Positions 6,601 through 13,523 of a DNA stretch of 17,722 nt are shown in pieces. The notes below the pieces were generated by a model. It ran no database searches. It was not told the DNA's origin and worked only from the letters and a program-made list of their open reading frames with translations. The number at the start of each line of letters is the position of its first letter. Within the stretch, counting starts at the first letter, position 1. Origin of the DNA: Fibrobacteraceae bacterium (GTDB lineage Bacteria > Fibrobacterota > Fibrobacteria > Fibrobacterales > Fibrobacteraceae); assembly GCA_021443045.1 (NCBI GenBank), contig JABUUT010000001.1, positions 53,993-71,714 on the forward strand, read 5' to 3'. The translations under genes were made by a program, and so were the position numbers.

Positions 6601-6606
6601 TAGATT
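6601..6606 (+). promoter_or_regulatory. -10-like TAGATT, 7 nt before ATG 6614
   Basis: TAGATT, then TTAGCCT and ATG 6614. There is no Shine-Dalgarno. It lies 2 nt after the terminator T-tract, so transcription of the gene could start at the ATG itself, downstream of the terminator. Confidence 0.45.
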
Positions 6607-6613
6607 TTAGCCT

Positions 6614-7411
6614 ATGAAAATCAAGGAACACGCCCTCCATCTTTTATTTAAAGCACTCCGTTTTGCAGGAATCCTTCTTGTTATTTACATTAGCATGATA
6701 TTCTACTTGGCCCTAACCGAGCGTCGAAACGCCTTTCCTAGGGCTATTTCTCACAACGAAGCCAGGGCCGCCATCAAGAACAGTGCCCATCAAACAAGCT
6801 GCACCCTCGAAGACGGTACCGTACTAGAAGGCTGGACCATAGGAAAAAAAGAAGACCCCGTTTTTCTCTACTTTCCCGACGCCGACGAAGACGGAGCCCA
6901 ATTTATTGCAGAAACCCAAGGCATCCCCGGAGTGCTCCTAGCCACATTCAACTACCGCGGAAGTGGAGCCAATAAAGGAACTCCCAGTGAAGACAACTTT
7001 GAAACAGACGCCCAACAGATAGTCCAGTGTGCCACACAAATTAACGGAAACGAGCCCCAATTTTTGGCAGGTCGCGGCACAGGGGCTATTTTGGCATCAA
7101 ATCAATTACAAACAAAGCAGTTTCTCTACCTTATAGACCCAGCCACCAGCATTGCTGGTGTTATAGCAGAAAAGTACAGAATTCTCTATCCCAGGTTCCT
7201 AGTCAGAACCAAAACCGCAATGAACCTACAAGCCTTAAAAACCATGCAATCCCACATTTTCATTGTCTCCGACCGCATTCGTTATTGTGACCGGGCTCAC
7301 ACGGCAGCAGGATTTTTGCCCAAAGCAACTGTACTAAAACGCAGTGAAATGACACTGCAAGAGTTCTTTTCAAACAACTTACAAAAAACAAAAAACTCTG
7401 TAAGCCCTTAA
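6614..7411 (+). CDS. Membrane-anchored alpha/beta-hydrolase-like protein lacking the nucleophile Ser
   Basis: 265 residues. One N-terminal membrane helix (about 15-35, preceded by basic residues) anchors a domain with the alpha/beta-hydrolase fold of the YfhR/BEM46-like type. Landmarks are VFLYFPDADED (strand and oxyanion region, about 83-93) and FNYRGSGANKGTPSE (112-126), the usual NYRGxGxSxGxPSE signature. At the nucleophile elbow, where the family has G-x-S-x-G, this protein has G153-R-G155-T-G157, so the Ser is Gly. A possible acid (SDRIRYCD) remains, but no His is visible near the C-terminus in the usual place. Hydrolase activity by the normal mechanism is therefore unlikely; a binding or structural role is possible. 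The start is ATG 6614, with no Shine-Dalgarno and TAGATT 7 nt upstream. Confidence 0.75.
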   Translation: MKIKEHALHLLFKALRFAGILLVIYISMIFYLALTERRNAFPRAISHNEARAAIKNSAHQTSCTLEDGTVLEGWTIGKKEDPVFLYFPDADEDGAQFIAETQGIPGVLLATFNYRGSGANKGTPSEDNFETDAQQIVQCATQINGNEPQFLAGRGTGAILASNQLQTKQFLYLIDPATSIAGVIAEKYRILYPRFLVRTKTAMNLQALKTMQSHIFIVSDRIRYCDRAHTAAGFLPKATVLKRSEMTLQEFFSNNLQKTKNSVSP

Positions 7412-7424
7412 TTTATAAGGGTTT
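7402..7424 (+). terminator. Possible weak terminator overlapping the stop codon at 7409-7411
   Basis: Stem 7402-7410 with 7416-7424 (9 bp, one G-T pair) around a 5-nt loop. It is followed by CAGCAGTTTT rather than an immediate T-tract, so strength is doubtful. Confidence 0.35.
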
Positions 7425-7507
7425 CAGCAGTTTTACAAATTTCATAATTTATCAAAAACAGACAAAAGTCAAACTTTTTTTACATAACAACCATTTTTCT
7501 TACAAAC

Positions 7508-7536
7508 TTGCATTTACAATTTTTTTTTGCTAATTT
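7508..7536 (+). promoter_or_regulatory. Promoter TTGCAT-17-TAATTT for the AbrB-like gene
   Basis: TTGCAT (7508-7513), 17-nt spacer, TAATTT (7531-7536). The -10 is preceded by TTGC, giving the TTGCTAnnTT decamer at 7527-7536. The start is predicted near 7544, leaving a leader of about 32 nt that contains an AGAGG Shine-Dalgarno. Confidence 0.5.
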
Positions 7537-7575
7537 ATTCACCATAACAGAACAAACAACCATAAGAGGTATATG

Positions 7576-8319
7576 ATGGAAAACATTGTAGTGAAAATGG
7601 ACATCCGCGGCTTTATCCGCTTTCCAGATGAACTGGTAAAGTCTCTAAAGCTGGACAAAATGATTGACAAGTCTGGCGAAGGTCCCTATGCCGACATCGA
7701 AATCGACATCGTTGGCAAGCGCATTGCCATCACACCGAGCAAGACTCTTAAGCCAACCTCCTTCCATTTCCTAAAGAACACAGCAAGCTCCGGCTATCTT
7801 CTGTACCTCAAGGGTGCACTGAATCTTATTGACACCAAGATTGAAACTGGTGCCTATACACTTACCAAGGAAGGTTCCCGTTTGGTATTCACGGGCAAAA
7901 AGCCAGCCAAGAAAAAAGGAGAATGGCAAGTTTTGGCCTGCCGCAACTCTGTAGGCCTCACCATGCTTTCCATTGACTCCCGTGGGACAATCATTTTTGA
8001 CAAACGTTCCTGTGGCGACAAGGTTGGCGTGAACACCGCCGTAAACAAGACCATGAAAGCCGACTACGACGAAGCCAAAAAAGAATTCAAACTCACCTTC
8101 AGCAAAGACAGCGGATTCATTAACGTTCGCACCATTGCAAGCCACGCCAACGCTTCCTTTATGGGCACTCTTTCTTCTCACGGCATCGCCCTTCCAAAGA
8201 AGAGTTTCCGTACAGCAAGCAAAATCAACGGCAAGGTGCTTACCTTTAGCGCAGCTGCTCTGGTCAACGAACAGAAAGCCGCCGCAAAAGCTGCCAAAGC
8301 AGCCAAGAAAGGCAAGTAG
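7576..8319 (+). CDS. Four-repeat AbrB-like protein with Lys/Ala-rich tail
   Basis: 247 residues from the second of two adjacent ATGs; AGAGG (7565-7569) is 6 nt from ATG 7576 but only 3 nt from ATG 7573. Residues 1-55 resemble a SpoVT/AbrB swapped-hairpin unit (DIRGFIRFPDELVKSL, then EIDIVGKRIAITPSK). Three further segments repeat the layout: SSGYLLYLKGAL...SRLVFTG, DSRGTIIFDK...FKLTFSK and SSHGIALPKKSF...KVLTFSA. The tail QKAAAKAAKAAKKGK is histone-H1-like in composition. Reading: four degenerate beta-hairpin units plus a basic tail, possibly a DNA- or nucleoid-binding protein; this is inference, as no exact family is recognised. Codon choice is strongly biased to C/G-ending codons, unlike the neighbours, which suggests high expression. 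The small membrane-protein gene follows 26 nt downstream. Confidence 0.75.
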   Translation: MENIVVKMDIRGFIRFPDELVKSLKLDKMIDKSGEGPYADIEIDIVGKRIAITPSKTLKPTSFHFLKNTASSGYLLYLKGALNLIDTKIETGAYTLTKEGSRLVFTGKKPAKKKGEWQVLACRNSVGLTMLSIDSRGTIIFDKRSCGDKVGVNTAVNKTMKADYDEAKKEFKLTFSKDSGFINVRTIASHANASFMGTLSSHGIALPKKSFRTASKINGKVLTFSAAALVNEQKAAAKAAKAAKKGK

Positions 8320-8345
8320 CATTCAGCATAAAAAAAGGAGAAATC

Positions 8346-8774
8346 ATGTTTGATGTATTGAAGGTTTTCTATACCACTCATTACAACTTTGCAGCCTTTG
8401 CAGTTCTTCTCTTGTTGCTTCTCATCTTTTTGCTAACAAAGAAGAACTACAAATGGAGCATTGGTGTTCTAGCGGTGTTCCTGATTTTTAACGTTGCCAT
8501 GTACAAACGTACCGACGGAAAAACCTGGACCATTACCATTGAACCCGAAAAAACGGCAGTCAACGAAGACGTAGAACCAGTTTCCATGACTTTTTCTGCA
8601 AAGAAAAACTGGACCATTACCGATGACAAAGGTGTAGTCCACCATTGGTGCTGGGTAGACGACTACTGGCAACGATTCGCCAGCATGGATCTTGTGTCCG
8701 CCCTCTGGGGCGACAACAAGGCCAAGAAGATGATGAAGTCATCCGAAGGCCATGCCAGCGATGTGGCCGAATAA
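8346..8774 (+). CDS. Small membrane protein, unknown function
   Basis: 142 residues. Not recognised. Two membrane helices lie at about 15-31 (FAAFAVLLLLLLIFLLT) and 38-52 (SIGVLAVFLIFNVAM) with a Lys-rich turn between, followed by a soluble domain of about 85 residues with two W-T-I-T motifs (KTWTITIEP and KNWTITDDK) and HHWCWVDDYW. AGGAG at 8336-8340 is a clear Shine-Dalgarno. It lies 26 nt after the AbrB-like gene with no terminator between and similar biased codon use, so the two form an operon. It converges on the lpxH-like gene with a 4-nt gap. Confidence 0.75.
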   Translation: MFDVLKVFYTTHYNFAAFAVLLLLLLIFLLTKKNYKWSIGVLAVFLIFNVAMYKRTDGKTWTITIEPEKTAVNEDVEPVSMTFSAKKNWTITDDKGVVHHWCWVDDYWQRFASMDLVSALWGDNKAKKMMKSSEGHASDVAE

Positions 8775-8778
8775 ACAA

Positions 8779-9510
8779 CTAGGGAATCACCTTCTGTAAA
8801 GAGAGTTCCCCCTCCTTAAGCATAAGGTAGGAAGGATTCCAAATCCACTCTCCAGCAGAAGCAACCTTGCCATTTTCCGTGTCCCAGATACCAGCAATAT
8901 GATGGTGTCCATGGATACAAAAATCAAAGGGTCCCTGTTGCAACATTCGATTTCCCCAATTCAAGTATTCATTTAGGCGGATCTCTCGGGATTCGCCTAT
9001 TTTTCTACTGTTTCGCCCCACAAACCGTGCCAAAGCCATGCCCCAGTCTGGATGAAGCATTTGGAAAAGCTTTCTATTTACAGGAAAATCAAGAATGCGG
9101 CGCAACATACGATAACCAAAATCCGACTTGGCCACTCCATCGCCATGCTGAACAAAAATTTTTTTTCCCTGAATATCCAGATGCAATTTACTATGCACCT
9201 GCACTCCTAAAGCTTTGGGAAAGTAGTCCCCATAGGCAAAGTCGTGATTGCCTCGAATCAAATGCACCTGAACACCCGCATTTACCAAATCCGAAAACGC
9301 TCGGAACAATTCAAAATGGCTACGAACCACGTAGTATTTGTACTCATACCAAAATTCAAAAAGATCGCCCACTATTACTACATGGCTAGCATTTTCTTTC
9401 CAAGATTCCAGACATTCAATTAAAAGCGATTCCCTTTGAGGAATACAGCCATTGGGGTCTATTCCCAAATGAGCATCCGAAACAAAGTATGCAATTTTTT
9501 CCATAGCCAT
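8779..9510 (-). CDS. lpxH: UDP-2,3-diacylglucosamine diphosphatase (LpxH-like metallophosphoesterase)
   Basis: 243 residues. Calcineurin-like phosphoesterase with all five metal-binding motifs: SDAH (D12, H14), GD (D49), GNHD (N88, H89), HGD (H122) and GHHH (H202, H204). The GDLFEFWYEYKYY block after the second motif is typical of LpxH, which cleaves UDP-2,3-diacylglucosamine to lipid X and UMP on the cytoplasmic face of the inner membrane during lipid A synthesis. Length fits the family (about 240). ATG 9510 is preferred over the ATG at 9504 because TTGCTAACTT ends exactly 7 nt upstream of 9510. It is divergent from a lipoprotein-rsmI-lnt operon, in keeping with envelope biogenesis. Other LpxH-like phosphoesterases exist, so the exact substrate is assigned by motif only. 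Confidence 0.85.
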   Translation of the reverse strand: MAMEKIAYFVSDAHLGIDPNGCIPQRESLLIECLESWKENASHVVIVGDLFEFWYEYKYYVVRSHFELFRAFSDLVNAGVQVHLIRGNHDFAYGDYFPKALGVQVHSKLHLDIQGKKIFVQHGDGVAKSDFGYRMLRRILDFPVNRKLFQMLHPDWGMALARFVGRNSRKIGESREIRLNEYLNWGNRMLQQGPFDFCIHGHHHIAGIWDTENGKVASAGEWIWNPSYLMLKEGELSLQKVIP

Positions 9511-9517
9511 ATTGCAA

Positions 9518-9527
9518 AAGTTAGCAA
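9518..9527 (-). promoter_or_regulatory. Extended -10 TTGCTAACTT, 7 nt before ATG 9510
   Basis: Minus strand TTGCTAACTT, then TTGCAAT and ATG 9510. No Shine-Dalgarno and no convincing -35. Identical in layout to the sites at 3962-3971 and 13507-13516. Confidence 0.55.
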
Positions 9528-9565
9528 GAATCTACAAATTTAAAATGTTCATTAAATTAAAATAC

Positions 9566-9571
9566 TACTTT
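9566..9571 (+). promoter_or_regulatory. -10-like TACTTT, 6 nt before ATG 9578
   Basis: TACTTT followed by TACGGC and ATG 9578, no Shine-Dalgarno. Spacing is one shorter than the other cases. It would share the short divergent region with the lpxH promoter. Confidence 0.35.
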
Positions 9572-9577
9572 TACGGC

Positions 9578-10144
9578 ATGAAGTTGACTAAAGTTCATTT
9601 TCTACCCCAATGGGCTCTTTGGTTCGTGCTCCTTGTTTTGTTCGAAGGCTGTTCCATCAATTTAACAAAGGGAATACAGAACGCATCCAGCGATTTTATC
9701 TTTTTTAAGGAATTTTCCATAAATTATGGGGGCAAAACCCTTGTCCCACCCAAGGAACTGGTACAAGAATATTCAGCCATCATTAACCCAGAACAATACC
9801 ATCCCGACAAATGCTACGGCAAGGCTTCCATCTACATAGACGTTCAAGAAAAAACTACCAGCGCCTGGTATCTAGGCCTCGTCATTTTACCTATTTGGCC
9901 TATACTTCCAGTAAATGAAGTTCTTGTTTACAACATGGATGCTCAAATTTACTGCAACAACCAAGTTGTCCATCATTTGCAACTAAAAGAAGAAGAACAC
10001 ATACAAGCCACATTTTACGGTCCACTGCGCAGCGACCTCGTTAATAAGGCTAGTTCCCTTATGCACCAAAAACTCATCCGCAGAATGGAATACGAACTAC
10101 AGCCCCATTCTACCGCAGAAATGAACATGGCTTGGTCCATGTAG
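9578..10144 (+). CDS. Lipoprotein of unknown function
   Basis: 188 residues from ATG 9578. The N-terminus (MKLTKVHFLPQWALWFVLL, then VLFEGC) is a lipoprotein signal with Cys 25. The mature part of about 165 residues contains a hydrophobic stretch WYLGLVILPIWPILPVN at about 97-113, which may be a membrane-touching hairpin, and ends Met-rich. No family is recognised. The frame is open upstream to 9512, but those codons add a basic, non-signal extension; 9578 gives a proper signal. It is first in an operon: rsmI follows 14 nt downstream, then lnt, the enzyme that would N-acylate it. Confidence 0.7.
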   Translation: MKLTKVHFLPQWALWFVLLVLFEGCSINLTKGIQNASSDFIFFKEFSINYGGKTLVPPKELVQEYSAIINPEQYHPDKCYGKASIYIDVQEKTTSAWYLGLVILPIWPILPVNEVLVYNMDAQIYCNNQVVHHLQLKEEEHIQATFYGPLRSDLVNKASSLMHQKLIRRMEYELQPHSTAEMNMAWSM

Positions 10145-10158
10145 TTATGGAGAAAAAA

Positions 10159-10839
10159 ATGCATATCTTGTACATTGTTGCCACCCCTATTGGAAACATG
10201 GAAGACATTACCTACAGAGCGGTGCGCACCCTCAAGGAAGTTCCCCTGGTTCTTGCCGAAGACACTCGCCACTCCAGGCTGCTGTTTGACCACTACGGCA
10301 TTACCACCCCCATGGAAGCCTACCATGACTTTAACAAAGAAAAGGTAACGCCCAAATATGTGGACTATCTCAAAAATACTGGCGACATAGCCCTTATTTC
10401 CGATGCAGGAACTCCGGGTGTGGCCGACCCCGCATTCAACCTGGTTCGGGCATGCATTCACGAAAACATTGAAGTAAGAGCCATTCCAGGCCCCAGCGCC
10501 ATGATTACGGCATTGGTCAGCAGCGGCATGCCCACAGACCATTTTCGATTTGAAAATTTTTCTCCCAAAAAAAGTGCCCAACGTATTCACATGCTGGAAC
10601 GTTTAAAAGAAACTGCCGATTCTACCCTTATTTTTTACGCCAGCCCCCACAATGTAGACAAATTTGTAGAAGAAATCAAAGTTGTGTTTGGTGAATTAAA
10701 AATCGCTCTAATGCGAGAACTGACAAAAAAATTCGAAGAACACATTATAGCCAGCCCCACCGAAATTTTGGAGCATTTCAAGAGCCATCCCCCTAAAGGT
10801 GAATTTGTGCTTATATTCCACCCTCAAAACAAAGGCTGA
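10159..10839 (+). CDS. rsmI: 16S rRNA (cytidine-1402 2'-O)-methyltransferase, RsmI
   Basis: 226 residues. SAM-dependent tetrapyrrole-methylase-fold enzyme that 2'-O-methylates C1402 in the 16S rRNA decoding centre. Diagnostic blocks: LYIVATPIGNMEDITYRAVRTL at the N-terminus, AEDTRHSRLLFDHYGI, LISDAGTPGVADPAFNLV and AIPGPSAMITALVSSG, all typical of RsmI. The start at 10159 (MHILYIVATPIGN) is chosen because GGAG at 10149-10152 lies 6 nt upstream; in-frame starts at 10132 and 10147 lack this. The protein stops after KGEFVLIFHP, so the roughly 50-residue helical C-terminal domain of E. coli RsmI is absent, as in other short RsmI forms. Its TGA overlaps the lnt ATG by one base. Confidence 0.92.
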   Translation: MHILYIVATPIGNMEDITYRAVRTLKEVPLVLAEDTRHSRLLFDHYGITTPMEAYHDFNKEKVTPKYVDYLKNTGDIALISDAGTPGVADPAFNLVRACIHENIEVRAIPGPSAMITALVSSGMPTDHFRFENFSPKKSAQRIHMLERLKETADSTLIFYASPHNVDKFVEEIKVVFGELKIALMRELTKKFEEHIIASPTEILEHFKSHPPKGEFVLIFHPQNKG

Positions 10840-12773
10840 TGAGGAGAACAACGTTGCTAGCCATCAAGAATAAAATTTCGTTGCCATACACCCTATACAC
10901 AGCAATAGTCTTTGTTGCTTTTGGGGTTATACAATTTTTTATACCCCAATCACCAGGGCTGTACACATTACCAATTCAAGTAGCGCCCCTTGTTGCAGCC
11001 ACCTTCCTTACCATTTTACTAAAACTTGTTTTAAAAAACAAAGTAAAGCCCTACCTGTTCATTTACAGCATTTTATCCTTTCTCTTTCTATCCTTCGACT
11101 ACCTGAACTTAAGCCACGCCGGACTTGTTTCCCTAGCTGCGACTATAGGCCCCATTGGTTTGTATTGGGTAGTCCTCTTTGCACGGTGGAACTATCGGTG
11201 TTTAAAACAAACCCAATGCCGCACGGCTCTTTTACTATCGTCATTCGCTCTAGGCACCTTCGCATTTGCTTTTCCACCCCTTCCCTTAGGCCCAGCCGCC
11301 CTTATCCTCTTGGTGCCCTGGTTCATTGTTATGAACCGGTACAAAGTTAATGATGTTCTTTTTGCCACATTCTGGGCCAGTATGCTGTACAACTGCATTA
11401 ACTACTACTGGATATACAATGTAATGAATGTGGGAGGCACCATCATCTTATTCGGGCTTTTTCTCCTCATTGCCTACTTTAGCGTGTACAATGTGCTCGC
11501 GGCCTTTGTGTACACCAAAATTAAGGAAATAAAAATAAAAGGCAGAGCCTATCTGTTGTTACTTTATCCTTTATTCTATGCAGGCCTCGAAATGACACGT
11601 ACCCGTGGCGACTTTGCCTTTCCCTGGAGCCATGTGGGATACGTATTCGGAAACCAGCTGGAACTGTTGCAGATGCTCCCCTACATTGGCATTTTTGGCT
11701 ACACCATGATTGTAATTGGTTCCAACATGATTGTGGCAAAGTCCATGGAGTTTTCTGGCATCAAAGCCAAATGGCCAGCACTTGCCCCCCTTGCCATTTT
11801 TACCATACTCCTTGTTCAAGGCAGCTACACATTAGCCCAACCCGAGGCGGAGCCCTTCAAAATTACAGAAGAAAACAGCCCAAGCATTGCCATGGTACAA
11901 CCCAGCATTAAGCAAGGCGAAAAATGGAGCAAAGCCCGCTTTGATTCCATTACCACCAAAACCTTTGGCATGGTCATGGACAGCGTAGAAAAAGGAACTA
12001 ACCTTACCATTCTCGCAGAAACAGCCATACCCGACCACATACGCCGCCAACCAGACGCCATAAAGCAACTGCAGCAAATGGCCCACATTAAAGACTCCTA
12101 TATTCTCACGGGAGCCTTAGACTACAAAAAGGTAAGCAACGATCGCAACAATCCAAGACGATACGAAATTTACAACGCCTCCTTTCTATTTACCCCCAAT
12201 GACTATACGTTTCCTAGGCGCTACATTAAAAAACACCTTGTACCTTTTAGCGAACGCATTCCCTTTGATGATGTATTCCCCATTCTCAATTATGTAGACT
12301 TTGGCGAAGGCGACTTTGTTCCCGGGAAAAAAACACCAGTTTATAAACCTTACCAATGGACACCCTATATTTGCTACGACGCCATATTTGGAGACCTGGT
12401 GCGGGAAGCCATTCGTAAAGGCTCCCGGCTGATGGTGGTTATTACCAACGATGGATGGTTTGGTAGAAGTACTGCCGCAGCCCAGCACATGAACCTGGTT
12501 CGCTACCGAGCCATTGAAAACGGCATACCCGTGGCAAGACTAGCCAACAGTGGCATTTCTGGATTTATAGACCAATACGGCCATTACGACCAACTAACCC
12601 AACTTTTTACAGATCGTGTCATAAAAAGAGTAATGCCTCTAAAAACAAGAACTACCCTCTACCAAAAAATAGGGGATGGTTTTGAAACATTCCTTCTGTA
12701 CTTTTTTGCAGCTTATCTGCTAGTGGCACTGTTTGGGCAAAAAATTAAGGAAGCCCTTAAAGGGCACCTCTAA
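10839..12773 (+). CDS. lnt: Apolipoprotein N-acyltransferase, Lnt, with N-terminal membrane extension
   Basis: 644 residues. Transfers an acyl chain from phospholipid to the N-terminal Cys of apolipoproteins in the inner membrane. The Lnt core starts near 129 (FAFAFPPLPLGPAALILLVPW), followed by several membrane helices and a periplasmic nitrilase-like domain from about 347 (SIAMVQPSIKQGEKW). Catalytic triad: E394 (LAETAIP), K464 (YIKKHLVPFSE) and C512 (ICYDAIF; usually ICYE). TNDGWFG (536-542) and RYRAIENGIPVARLANSG are further Lnt signatures. Residues 1-128 form about four extra membrane helices; E. coli Lnt is about 512 residues. ATG 10839 overlaps the rsmI stop (TGATG); an in-frame TTG at 10854, 7 nt after GAGGAG, is an alternative start. 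The stop overlaps the convergent gene's stop. Confidence 0.92.
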   Translation: MRRTTLLAIKNKISLPYTLYTAIVFVAFGVIQFFIPQSPGLYTLPIQVAPLVAATFLTILLKLVLKNKVKPYLFIYSILSFLFLSFDYLNLSHAGLVSLAATIGPIGLYWVVLFARWNYRCLKQTQCRTALLLSSFALGTFAFAFPPLPLGPAALILLVPWFIVMNRYKVNDVLFATFWASMLYNCINYYWIYNVMNVGGTIILFGLFLLIAYFSVYNVLAAFVYTKIKEIKIKGRAYLLLLYPLFYAGLEMTRTRGDFAFPWSHVGYVFGNQLELLQMLPYIGIFGYTMIVIGSNMIVAKSMEFSGIKAKWPALAPLAIFTILLVQGSYTLAQPEAEPFKITEENSPSIAMVQPSIKQGEKWSKARFDSITTKTFGMVMDSVEKGTNLTILAETAIPDHIRRQPDAIKQLQQMAHIKDSYILTGALDYKKVSNDRNNPRRYEIYNASFLFTPNDYTFPRRYIKKHLVPFSERIPFDDVFPILNYVDFGEGDFVPGKKTPVYKPYQWTPYICYDAIFGDLVREAIRKGSRLMVVITNDGWFGRSTAAAQHMNLVRYRAIENGIPVARLANSGISGFIDQYGHYDQLTQLFTDRVIKRVMPLKTRTTLYQKIGDGFETFLLYFFAAYLLVALFGQKIKEALKGHL

Positions 12774-13411
12774 AGCAAAAGCATAGGGGGCCAGTGTCCA
12801 GCCTTAGGTCGTTCCCTAAAAATAGCTCCTTGCATCAAGCTCTTTAACTTTAAGGTTTGAGCAGGAGTTATGGATTTGTCTAAACGTCCATAAATAACTT
12901 CAATATCGGAAGTATTGACAATTGGCTTAGAAATACTGTTCTTAGAGAGGAAAAACAGAGATGCTGCTAAAGCCTTAGAATCCATTTTTTTTGCCTTAGC
13001 CATCCAGTCATCTTGCCACTCACCAAACTCCTCATCAAAGGCTTCACTAAAAGCCTTTAAAGTAGGATCCACCGTGGTAGAACATTGACGAGCCATAAAC
13101 ACAAGATTCTGGGAGGTCCAGTCGCTGTCTTCATCGCATAGGCTTGCATAGGGAGATAGAAGTATCCACTTTTGCCCCTTTGGACGCTTGTCTATATTGA
13201 GGAGCAGCAAAAAGGCACCCAAGCCCCATCCCACCACATGGGTGGCATTAGCCAACCCTTTTATTTTTCCATAAGGGTCTTCAAGGCCCAAAGCCAAAGA
13301 TTCAAACGAGACAAAGGAATGGTCTGCAGACGGGGAGATGTTCACAAGGTCATCTTCCCACAAACTTAAATCAGACCCAAAATCGGGTAGCCATGTCCAT
13401 TTCTCATTCAT
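12770..13411 (-). CDS. BioH-like alpha/beta-hydrolase-fold protein with Ser to Gly at the nucleophile
   Basis: 213 residues. The N-terminal WTWLPDFGSDLSLWEDDL and VVGWGLGAFLLLL follow the layout of small BioH-like hydrolases (BioH has GWSLGG at the elbow). Here the elbow is G61-W-G63-L-G65, with codon GGC where Ser AGC would be expected, so the nucleophile is lost. The acid (GRLDKS, D178) and the base (AGHWPP, H206) are retained. A catalytically dead or altered member is inferred; the protein may bind a ligand or act through another mechanism. There is no biotin gene nearby to support a BioH role. ATG 13411 has no Shine-Dalgarno; TATCTT lies 9 nt upstream. The stop overlaps the lnt stop by 4 nt, tail to tail. 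Confidence 0.7.
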   Translation of the reverse strand: MNEKWTWLPDFGSDLSLWEDDLVNISPSADHSFVSFESLALGLEDPYGKIKGLANATHVVGWGLGAFLLLLNIDKRPKGQKWILLSPYASLCDEDSDWTSQNLVFMARQCSTTVDPTLKAFSEAFDEEFGEWQDDWMAKAKKMDSKALAASLFFLSKNSISKPIVNTSDIEVIYGRLDKSITPAQTLKLKSLMQGAIFRERPKAGHWPPMLLL

Positions 13412-13420
13412 ACTCTAAAA

Positions 13421-13426
13421 AAGATA
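13421..13426 (-). promoter_or_regulatory. -10-like TATCTT, 9 nt before ATG 13411
   Basis: Minus strand TATCTT followed by nine bases and ATG 13411. It would give a leader of about 2 nt. Spacing differs from the exact 7-nt cases, so it is weaker. Confidence 0.35.
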
Positions 13427-13506
13427 TATCGTATTTTTCATAAAGTATAACTTATGTCAAAAAAAAATGAACAAAATTAATCCAACTTAAAGTATTTGTG
13501 TGATAA

Positions 13507-13516
13507 TTGCTACATT
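13507..13516 (+). promoter_or_regulatory. Extended -10 TTGCTACATT, 7 nt before ATG 13524
   Basis: TTGCTACATT, then AAGTTCT and ATG 13524. No Shine-Dalgarno. A competing -10 (TGTGATAAT, 13499-13507) overlaps its upstream edge and would give a short leader. Confidence 0.5.
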
Positions 13517-13523
13517 AAGTTCT

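Noticed and set aside
6455..6640. 61-residue minus-strand open frame in the regulatory island
   Set aside because: Basic, without a ribosome-binding site; it runs through the terminator hairpin and repeats and overlaps the start of the gene at 6614.
7771..8322. 183-residue minus-strand open frame
   Set aside because: Antisense to the AbrB-like gene; Cys/Phe/Gly-rich composition typical of a shadow frame.
10015..10590. 191-residue minus-strand open frame
   Set aside because: Antisense to rsmI, which has clear family motifs; no plausible protein features.
12753..12765. GCCCTTAAAGGGC dyad at the end of lnt as a terminator
   Set aside because: The loop is only 3 nt and no T-tract follows on plus; on minus the T-rich stretch is several bases away. 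Possible but not supportable.
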